DNA from: Streptomyces xylophagus
GTDB lineage: Bacteria > Actinomycetota > Actinomycetes > Streptomycetales > Streptomycetaceae
Assembly: GCF_000716435.1 (NCBI RefSeq)
Contig: NZ_JNWO01000011.1
Location: 124,001 to 188,000 of the forward strand
Direction of reading: 5' to 3'
Length of the DNA: 64,000 nt
Shown piece by piece: positions 58,346 through 64,000 of this stretch. The notes under the pieces are model-generated. The model did no database searches, was not told where the DNA came from, and saw nothing but the letters and a program-made list of their open reading frames with translations. Position 1 is the stretch's first letter. Each line of letters opens with the position of its first letter. Made by a program: the position numbers and the translations under genes.

Positions 58346-59032
58346 TCATGTGGTGGTTTCGTCGGACGGATCCGGCCCGGGGGTGGCGCCCCCGAGCCGG
58401 GGCAGGCCGCCCGACTCCCCAGATGTGCTGTCCTGCTGAGCGGAGCCTCCGGAGGCGGGACCCTTCAGGTCCCGTCCGGCTCGCTCGCTCTCGATGAGCT
58501 CGTTCAGCCAGCGCACTTCGCGCTCCACGGACTCCATTCCGTGGCGCTGCAGCTCAAGCGTGTAGTCGTCGAGGCGCTCCCGGGTCCGCGCCAAGGAGGT
58601 ACGCATCTTGTCGAGACGCTCCTCCAGCCGGCTGCGGCGACCCTCCAGTACGCGCATGCGTACGTCGCGTGACGTCTGCCCGAAGAAGGCGAAACGAGCG
58701 GCGAAATGTTCGTCCTCGTACGCGTCGGGCCCCGTCTGCGAGAGCAGCTCCTCGAAGTGCTCCTTACCTTCCGCCGTCAACCGGTAGACGATCTTGGCGC
58801 GACGTCCCGCGAGGGTGGCGGTAAGGGCGTCCTCGGGGGTGTTCCCCGTCTCCTCGATCAACCAGCCGTTGGCGACCAGCGTCTTGAGGCAGGGGTAAAG
58901 CGTCCCGTAGCTGAACGCACGGAACACACCCAGTGACGTGTTGAGTCGTTTGCGCAGCTCGTAGCCGTGCATCGGGGATTCGCGGAGCAGACCGAGGATG
59001 GCGAACTCGAGGATGCCGGAACGTCGGCTCAT
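58346..59032 (-). CDS. PadR-family transcriptional regulator
   Basis: The ATG at 59032 (AAGGAGG upstream) gives 228 residues. A PadR winged helix (about 1-85: [20 protein letters not shown], then [16 protein letters not shown]) is followed by a long C-terminal helical dimerisation region (about 110-180) and a Ser/Gly-rich tail. A perfect 21-bp palindrome of PadR type lies about 55 bases upstream, so autorepression is likely. Ino1 directly downstream is the most probable target. Confidence 0.9.
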   Translation of the reverse strand: MSRRSGILEFAILGLLRESPMHGYELRKRLNTSLGVFRAFSYGTLYPCLKTLVANGWLIEETGNTPEDALTATLAGRRAKIVYRLTAEGKEHFEELLSQTGPDAYEDEHFAARFAFFGQTSRDVRMRVLEGRRSRLEERLDKMRTSLARTRERLDDYTLELQRHGMESVEREVRWLNELIESERAGRDLKGPASGGSAQQDSTSGESGGLPRLGGATPGPDPSDETTT

Positions 59033-59084
59033 CGTCGCCTCCTTCCTGTCCGTGGTCCCGCCGTGACGGCCTTTATGCCGAGCT

Positions 59085-59105
59085 GATGTATCGACTCGAT
59101 ACATC
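59085..59105. promoter_or_regulatory. Probable PadR operator
   Basis: GATGTATCGA, one central C, then TCGATACATC form a perfect 10-1-10 palindrome. ATGT and ACAT ends are typical of PadR operators. It is about 55 bases upstream of the padR start. Confidence 0.8.
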
Positions 59106-59260
59106 CAGACGATAGAACGGCCTTCCGGATGCGACAAGTGGGGAGATGGTGACCGCCGTCACATCACTGATTCGTTGGAATCAAGTTGCCTGATTTGGGG
59201 TGAACTTCGGGGCTAAGCAGGTTTTGACGGTGCGTAGTCTGTGCGGCATGCACACCACCG

Positions 59261-59286
59261 GGAACCAAGTGACGCGTGGGGGCGTC
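59261..59286 (+). promoter_or_regulatory. ECF sigma-type promoter upstream of class A PBP
   Basis: GGAAC at 59261-59265 is followed after 17 bases by CGTC at 59283-59286, matching the envelope-stress ECF consensus (SigE/SigM type). The predicted 5' leader is about 115 bases. Confidence 0.65.
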
Positions 59287-59407
59287 ATCTGCCCCGGTGC
59301 GGTACGGGTGAATGCAGAACCGACCACATCCGTACTTCGGGGGGACCGGAAACCAGCCGCCGTTTCCAGGCGCGCACGGATGCGCCTGCCCGAGGAGTAA
59401 TCGTTCG

Positions 59408-62023
59408 ATGAGCGAGCACCGTCGCAAACCGCCGCAGCCGCAGGGAGGCGGACGTGCCGCGGACCGACGCGGCCAGCCCGGACCGACCTCCGGCCGCCGC
59501 GCGGCACCGCGAGGCGCCACCACCGGGTCTCCCTCCGATTTGTATGGGTCGAACCCCGCTGATTCGGGGGGTGATGAGCAGCGCCAGTACGGCAGTCGTG
59601 CCGAAGCCCGTCGGGCCGCCCAGAGAGGCGGCGGCCGTCGCAGAGGGCCCGAGCCGGCCGGTCGTGGTCCGGGCGGTCCCAACGGACCCGGTCGGGGCAG
59701 AGGACGCGCTCCCGCCCCCGGCAAGAAGCGGTTCATCGACTATCCGCGCTTCGACAAGTACGGATGGCGCCGCTGGATGCCCTCCTGGAAACTTGTCTCC
59801 GGCCTGTGTCTGTTCTTCTTCGGCAGCCTCGTGGCCGCCGTCGGTGTCGGCTACGCGATGGTCGGCATCCCCAGCGAGAACACCGCGGCCAAGTCGCAGA
59901 ACAACGTCTACTACTGGTCCAACGGTGACCAGATGGTCGCCACGGGCACCGGGGCGAACCGTCAGAACATCACCATCGACCAGATCCCCAAGGCCATGCA
60001 GTGGTCGGTGATCTCGGCCGAGAACAAGAGCTTCTACACGGACTCCGGCGTCGACCCCATGGGTATCGCCCGGGCCCTGGCCAACATGGCCAAGGGCGGC
60101 CAGACACAGGGTGGTTCGACGATCACCCAGCAGTTCGTCAAGAACACCTACCTGAGCCAGGAACAGACGGTCACCCGTAAGTTCAAGGAGATGTTCATCT
60201 CCATCAAGGTGGGCACGCAGCTCAGCAAGCAGCAGGTCCTGCAGGGCTACCTGAACACCTCGTACTACGGCCGCGGCGCCTACGGCATACAGGCCGCCGC
60301 GCAGACCTACTACGGAGTGGACGCGGTCAAGCTGACGCCGAGCCAGTGCGCCTTCCTGGCGGCCCTGTTGAAGGGTCCGACGTACTACGACCCGATCGGC
60401 GCCACGAACATCGATCCTGCGGCGACTGCCGCTGCCAACCGCAAGCGCTCCGAGGCTCGTTGGAGCTGGATCCTCGAGCAGATGCACAACGACAAGCACA
60501 TCACGGACGCCGAGTACCAGACGGCCATCAAGAAGTACCCCATGCCCCAGGGGCTCAAGGCGACCAAGGGCATGACCGGCCAGATCAGCTACCTGGTGGA
60601 CACGGCCAAGAAGTACGTCCTGAACCATTCGAACATCTCGCAGACCGAGTTCGACCAAGGCGGCTACCAGATCTACACGACCTTCCAGAAGGACAAGGTC
60701 AACGAACTGAGCGCGGCCGTGAAGAAGATCCAGAAGGATCGCATCGACCCGAAGAAGCGCAGCCTGGACAAGTACGTCCAGTTCGGCGCGGCGTCGGTGG
60801 TGCCCAACGACGGAGCGATCGTCGCCCTTTACGGCGGCGACGGCTACGAGAACGGCCACTTCACCAACAACGCCGACACCTCGGGTGTCCCCGTGGGTTC
60901 GACCTGGAAGCCGTTCGTGCTCGCCGCGGCCATGGAGTATGGCACGTACAAGACCGACGGCGTCGGTATCTCGCCGCTCAGCAAGTACAACGGCGACGAC
61001 CATCTCAAGGTCAGAAACCAGGACGGCTCGAACGTCCTGAACAAGGACGGCTCGATCTTTTACCAGAACAACGAGAGCGATCACGCCTGGGGTTACATCT
61101 CCCTGCGCAAGGCGATGGAGCAGTCCATCAACACGCCGTTCGTGCAGCTGGGGATGGATGTGGGACTCACGCGCGTACGCGATGTTGCTCAGGCTTCCGG
61201 CATTCTGAGCCAGACCATGAAGCAAGGTCTGAACCCGTCGTTCGCCATCGGTACCGCCACGCCCAGCGCGATCCGGATGGCCGATGCCTACGCGACGTTC
61301 GCCGCCTCGGGCAAGCAGGCGGATCCGTACTCGGTGACCTCCATCAAGCACGATGGAGAGGCGGTGTCTGGCTTCACCAAGCCGACGGTCAAGCAGGCGA
61401 TGCCTGAGAACGTGGCGAACAACGTCACGGACACTCTGGAGAACGTCATCCAGAACGGTACGGCGGAGAACGCGAAGGCTCTGGGCCGTGCAGCGGCAGG
61501 CAAGACCGGTACCACCGACAGCAACAAGTCGGCCTGGTTCGTCGGTTACACCCAGCAGCTCTCGACGTCGATCGCGATGTTCAGGGAGAACCCCAAGGAC
61601 GCCGAGCTGCTCTCCATGAACGGCACGGCAGGGGTTGCCTCCATCCACGGTGGTGACATCCCGACGTCGATCTGGACCGAGTACATGGAGTCCGCCCTGA
61701 AGGGCAAGTCCGACCCGGGCTTCCCGGACGCGACCAAGATCGACAAGGTGTCTAACGAAGACGGCGCTCCGTCTCCCACTCCGTCGGCCATAGTGACGCC
61801 GAGCGAGACACCCAGCGATACCCCGAGCGCAACGCCCAGCGAGACGCCGAGCGCGACACCTTCGCCGACCGATTCCTGCCAGTTCAGTTTCCAGTGCAGC
61901 GACGACGGTGGCACCGACGGAGGTACGACGTCCTCGCCAACGGTTTCGGCCACTGCTACGGAAACCGCCGGCAGCACTAGAGGCAATGACAATGGGGGCA
62001 TCTTCGGAGGTGCAGCCGGTTAG
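59408..62023 (+). CDS. Class A bifunctional penicillin-binding protein
   Basis: The ATG at 59408 (GAGGAG upstream) gives 871 residues. A basic, low-complexity cytosolic N-terminus (about 1-120) precedes one membrane helix (about 130-155), a GT51 glycosyltransferase domain (about 190-360: ENKSFYTDSGVDP, GGSTITQQ) and a transpeptidase domain (about 450-750) with STWK, SIN and KTGTT. A Thr/Pro/Ser-rich tail (about 780-871) ends it. It polymerises and crosslinks peptidoglycan outside the membrane. Confidence 0.95.
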   Translation: MSEHRRKPPQPQGGGRAADRRGQPGPTSGRRAAPRGATTGSPSDLYGSNPADSGGDEQRQYGSRAEARRAAQRGGGRRRGPEPAGRGPGGPNGPGRGRGRAPAPGKKRFIDYPRFDKYGWRRWMPSWKLVSGLCLFFFGSLVAAVGVGYAMVGIPSENTAAKSQNNVYYWSNGDQMVATGTGANRQNITIDQIPKAMQWSVISAENKSFYTDSGVDPMGIARALANMAKGGQTQGGSTITQQFVKNTYLSQEQTVTRKFKEMFISIKVGTQLSKQQVLQGYLNTSYYGRGAYGIQAAAQTYYGVDAVKLTPSQCAFLAALLKGPTYYDPIGATNIDPAATAAANRKRSEARWSWILEQMHNDKHITDAEYQTAIKKYPMPQGLKATKGMTGQISYLVDTAKKYVLNHSNISQTEFDQGGYQIYTTFQKDKVNELSAAVKKIQKDRIDPKKRSLDKYVQFGAASVVPNDGAIVALYGGDGYENGHFTNNADTSGVPVGSTWKPFVLAAAMEYGTYKTDGVGISPLSKYNGDDHLKVRNQDGSNVLNKDGSIFYQNNESDHAWGYISLRKAMEQSINTPFVQLGMDVGLTRVRDVAQASGILSQTMKQGLNPSFAIGTATPSAIRMADAYATFAASGKQADPYSVTSIKHDGEAVSGFTKPTVKQAMPENVANNVTDTLENVIQNGTAENAKALGRAAAGKTGTTDSNKSAWFVGYTQQLSTSIAMFRENPKDAELLSMNGTAGVASIHGGDIPTSIWTEYMESALKGKSDPGFPDATKIDKVSNEDGAPSPTPSAIVTPSETPSDTPSATPSETPSATPSPTDSCQFSFQCSDDGGTDGGTTSSPTVSATATETAGSTRGNDNGGIFGGAAG

Positions 62024-62046
62024 CCGTCATATCGCCCGTGAAGGGT

Positions 62047-62060
62047 GTTTCACGTGGAAC
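62047..62060 (+). promoter_or_regulatory. parS-like site with one mismatch
   Basis: GTTTCACGTGGAAC, the same one-base variant seen at 13150 and 17526, 24 bases after the PBP stop. Confidence 0.55.
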
Positions 62061-62090
62061 ATGGGCCGTCGCATCCACCAGGTGCGGCGG

Positions 62091-62120
62091 CCCTCGGCGT
62101 ACACCTAGTTGCGTCCGGCA
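62091..62120 (+). repeat. Left copy of 30-bp direct repeat flanking accessory insert
   Basis: CCCTCGGCGTACACCTAG, then a 12-base extension, matches 63152-63181 at 28 of 30 positions in the same orientation, 1,061 bases away. Confidence 0.8.
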
Positions 62121-62407
62121 AAAACTTCTTGCCGTGAGAAGGGGGGCGCGACTGGCGACCTGGTCGGTCTCGTTCCTCTTCCAGGTTTCTGCCGCCCTTA
62201 CGGCATTTATGAGGTTCTGGGTTGGCTATTGGCGTTAACCCGTTTCGATGTGTGGTGATCATCACTTATCGGAACGTTCTGGAGGGTTGCCCTGTGGATT
62301 CTGTGTGTATTAAATGGAATCTGTGTGACCTGGCCTACGGATAGCTTGGTCGGAAAAATGTTGGAGCGTGAGAGCTTGATGCGCTCCTCTGGGGAATGGG
62401 GGATGTC

Positions 62408-62842
62408 ATGGGCATGAAAAACGGACGGAAGATGCTCTCTTTGGCCTTGGCAGGGGCCGCGACGACAGTCGTACTGTCGGCCACTCCCGCCTCGGCGGCG
62501 TCGTACACCATGCTGTGCTCGGTCACTGGTGCGTCGGGGGCCATGACGGTCAATGGTTGGGGCAGCGGCGTCACGGACCTTCCGCTCATTCTGGCTCTGA
62601 CCGACACCAAGGCGGATGGCCACCATGTGCAAATTCGGGTAGTCGGCAAGAATGAGGGCGGTGCGTTGATCACGTGGCCGTGGCACTCGAACTACGACGG
62701 CAACGGAACAGAAAAGGTCTGGAACAGCACGGCCAGCTATTCCCAGGGCATCTATGACATTGGGGTTCAGATCGGGGTCTATGAGGGTGATAACCTTGTG
62801 GGTTCCACCTGCACCGACTGGCTCCGCTCCGACGAGAGCTGA
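62408..62842 (+). CDS. Small secreted protein, paralogue of the 9.4-kb gene
   Basis: The ATG at 62408 gives 144 residues with a Sec signal peptide (about 1-30, ending ATPASA) and a mature domain with two cysteines (LCSVTG and STCTDW). TDTKADGHHVQIRVV and the ending TDW align with the protein at 9436-9870. Function is unknown. It lies in a 1.06-kb segment bounded by direct repeats and followed by a transposase relic, and its upstream DNA is AT-rich, all pointing to acquired DNA. ATG 62396 and 62414 are alternative starts. Confidence 0.75.
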   Translation: MGMKNGRKMLSLALAGAATTVVLSATPASAASYTMLCSVTGASGAMTVNGWGSGVTDLPLILALTDTKADGHHVQIRVVGKNEGGALITWPWHSNYDGNGTEKVWNSTASYSQGIYDIGVQIGVYEGDNLVGSTCTDWLRSDES

Positions 62843-62894
62843 GCCGACCTGGGGTGCCGGAAGTAATTGAGTTTCGTTATTTCCGGCACCCGAG

Positions 62895-63090
62895 ATTGGC
62901 AGTGGCGGGCCCGTTTGTCGTAGCTGATGGCGAGAGCCTTGGTGTGCCTGGGCCTGTATGAAGTGGCGTTCGACGGCCGTGCGACGTGGGCAGGCGGTCT
63001 GGTAAAGGATCTCGCCTCGCCGAATGCGTCCGCTGGTCTGGTCGATGCCCTCGGTGATCGCGGTCTGGGTGGCCATGATTGCTTCAGGTG
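62895..63090 (-). pseudogene. Degenerate transposase C-terminal fragment (IS5-like)
   Basis: On the minus strand one frame gives ACPRRTAVERHF and the adjacent frame continues HTKALAISYDKRARHC. Together they resemble the end of IS5-family DDE transposases, where VER carries the catalytic glutamate and RYDKR follows after a short helix. A frameshift separates the pieces and the rest of the element is missing. Limits are approximate. Confidence 0.5.
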
Positions 63091-63151
63091 CGGTCGGCGG
63101 GCGGTGCTGTCCAGCTGGATGACGGCGAACAGCGGGAGCCGTATTCGGCCG

Positions 63152-63181
63152 CCCTCGGCGTACACCTAGGTGCGTACGGCA
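63152..63181 (+). repeat. Right copy of 30-bp direct repeat flanking accessory insert
   Basis: It matches 62091-62120 at 28 of 30 positions, differing at positions 19 and 25 (T/G and C/A). It ends just upstream of the glycosyltransferase start. Confidence 0.8.
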
Positions 63182-63192
63182 GGATGTCCCCC

Positions 63193-64000
63193 ATGCCCAG
63201 TGCAGAACTGACGCCCACGAGCGTGCACGAGCCGGATCCGGTACGGCCGACCAGGGACGACGAGGTCGCCGCCGCCGGTAGTGAACTGATCGGTGGCCCC
63301 ATCGGCCGACGCGCTCTCCTCGGGACATCCTGGTGGACTCCCGTACGGGTCGTCGCGCTGGTGGCGATCGGCATCTTCGCCCTCGGGCTGGTCCAGAAGG
63401 CGCCCTGCTACAACAGCGGTTGGTTCTTCGGTGCCAGCTCGCAGTACACGCACGCGTGCTACTCGGACATCCCGCACCTCTATCAGGGGCGCGGCTTCGC
63501 CGACGGACTCGTGCCGTACTTCGACAAGCTCCCCGGCGACATGCAGTACCTCGAATACCCGGTGCTGACCGGTGTGTTCATGGAGGTGGCCGCCTGGCTC
63601 ACGCCGGGCAGCGGCAGCATCCAGCACCAGGAACAGTGGTACTGGATGGTCAACGCCGGGATGCTGATGGTGTGCGCGGCCATCATCGTCGTCTGCGTCA
63701 GCCGTACGCACGCCCGCCGCCCCTGGGACGGCCTGCTGGTCGCCCTGGCGCCCGCCTTCGCGCTGACCGCCACCATCAACTGGGACCTGCTGGCGGTCGC
63801 TCTGACGGCCGCGGCGATGCTGATGTGGTCTCGGGGCCGTTCCCTCGCGTTCGGCGTCCTGTTGGGCCTTGCCACGGCCGCCAAGCTGTATCCCGTCTTC
63901 CTGCTCGGCGCCTTGTTCCTGCTGTGCTGGCGCGCGGGCAAGTGGCGGGACTTCGGGAAGGCGCTCGGCGGAACCGTCGTCGCCTGGCTGGCGGTGAACC
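63193..64000 (+). CDS. GT87-type (DUF2029) polytopic membrane glycosyltransferase, 3' end missing
   Basis: The frame is open from ATG 63193 (AGGA eight bases upstream; ATG 63184 is an alternative) to the window end, giving 269 residues. After a polar N-terminus there is a first helix (about 55-72, VRVVALVAIGIFALGLVQ). An extracellular loop carries YSDIPHLYQGRGF and LPGDMQYLEYPVLTGVFME, and further helices include INWDLLAVALTAAAMLMW and KLYPVFLLGALFLLCW. The YLEYP and NWDLLA motifs and KLYP are typical of actinobacterial GT87 mannosyl/arabinosyl-type transferases using polyprenyl sugars. Donor and acceptor are unknown. Confidence 0.8.
   Translation, partial: MPSAELTPTSVHEPDPVRPTRDDEVAAAGSELIGGPIGRRALLGTSWWTPVRVVALVAIGIFALGLVQKAPCYNSGWFFGASSQYTHACYSDIPHLYQGRGFADGLVPYFDKLPGDMQYLEYPVLTGVFMEVAAWLTPGSGSIQHQEQWYWMVNAGMLMVCAAIIVVCVSRTHARRPWDGLLVALAPAFALTATINWDLLAVALTAAAMLMWSRGRSLAFGVLLGLATAAKLYPVFLLGALFLLCWRAGKWRDFGKALGGTVVAWLAVN

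Larger units (their letters stand above)
59033..59407. promoter_or_regulatory. Divergent padR / PBP regulatory region
   Basis: It contains a PadR-type palindrome (59085-59105) and an ECF-type promoter (59261-59286) described separately. No gene is supported. Confidence 0.6.
62024..62407. other. Intergenic region with parS-like site, left repeat copy and AT-rich DNA
   Basis: It contains a parS-like site (62047-62060), the left copy of a 30-bp direct repeat (62091-62120) and, from about 62200, unusually AT-rich DNA ahead of the small secreted gene. TATTAAAT near 62308 may be a -10 element without a clear -35. Confidence 0.5.
62843..63192. other. Region with transposase relic and right repeat copy
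   Basis: No intact gene. It contains a frameshifted relic of a transposase C-terminus on the minus strand, the right copy of the 30-bp repeat (63152-63181), and the start region of the glycosyltransferase. Confidence 0.5.

Noticed and set aside
59175..59260. A riboswitch-like leader before the class A PBP
   Set aside because: No known riboswitch core or convincing multi-helix structure is visible; the promoter call explains the region better.
62207..63328. A 373-residue leftward open frame across the accessory insert
   Set aside because: It runs antisense through the small secreted gene. Only a short part resembles a transposase, and that continues in another frame, so it is a relic and not an intact gene.

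Overview
The window is the origin-of-replication region of a Streptomyces chromosome, or that of a very close relative. The signs are very high G+C with strong third-position bias, many GTG starts, the order gyrA-gyrB-dciA-recF-gnd-dnaN-oriC-dnaA-rpmH-rnpA-yidD-yidC-khpB-rsmG-parA-parB, and Streptomyces-type parS sites (GTTTCACGTGAAAC). No species is claimed. From memory the order matches the S. coelicolor dnaA neighbourhood, but no database was searched.

Layout. 1-9.3 kb holds a partial azoreductase, tRNA-Leu, then a rightward cell-wall and signalling cluster: fhaA, fhaB, pstP, an ftsW/rodA-type SEDS gene, pbpA and pknB. 9.4-14.2 kb runs leftward: a small secreted protein, then a coupled operon with three class E sortases, a glutamine amidotransferase (pabA/trpG), a small membrane protein and a DUF881 protein. 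14.3-23.2 kb holds crgA, a rhomboid protease, a cyclophilin, a DUF5324-type protein, tRNA-Ala, an HTH regulator, a Ser/Thr kinase, several small or secreted proteins and tRNA-Ile. 23.3-33.1 kb is the leftward replication block: a DUF3566 protein, gyrA, gyrB, dciA, recF, gnd, dnaN. oriC lies between dnaN and dnaA (33.1-34.2 kb). 36.5-42.6 kb is the rightward rpmH-to-parB block. 42.8-50.9 kb holds a GNAT acetyltransferase, trxA/trxB, an anti-sigma/ECF sigma pair (sigM type), a pseudokinase and murJ. 51-62 kb holds a large envelope protein, the CCA-adding enzyme, an LppU-like lipoprotein or membrane protein, an MFS transporter, inositol-phosphate synthase, a PadR regulator and a bifunctional penicillin-binding protein. 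62-63.2 kb is a small accessory insert, and the window ends inside a GT87 membrane glycosyltransferase.

How it fits together. Three systems share the region: replication initiation and segregation (DnaA, DnaN, RecF, DciA, gyrase, ParAB/parS); peptidoglycan synthesis under Ser/Thr phosphorylation (PknB, PstP, FhaA, FhaB, PbpA, SEDS, CrgA, MurJ, its pseudokinase, a class A PBP); and membrane insertion and redox control (YidC/YidD/KhpB, TrxAB, SigM).

The most interesting non-coding signals are: a TAG-trio tract beside two abutting DnaA boxes in oriC; a degenerate array with about 22-bp periodicity between the oriC boxes and the dnaA 3' end; a DnaA-box cluster between convergent genes at 14.7-14.9 kb; parS sites embedded in long perfect palindromes; and a 30-bp direct repeat bounding a 1.06-kb insert that carries a paralogue of the small secreted protein at 9.4 kb.
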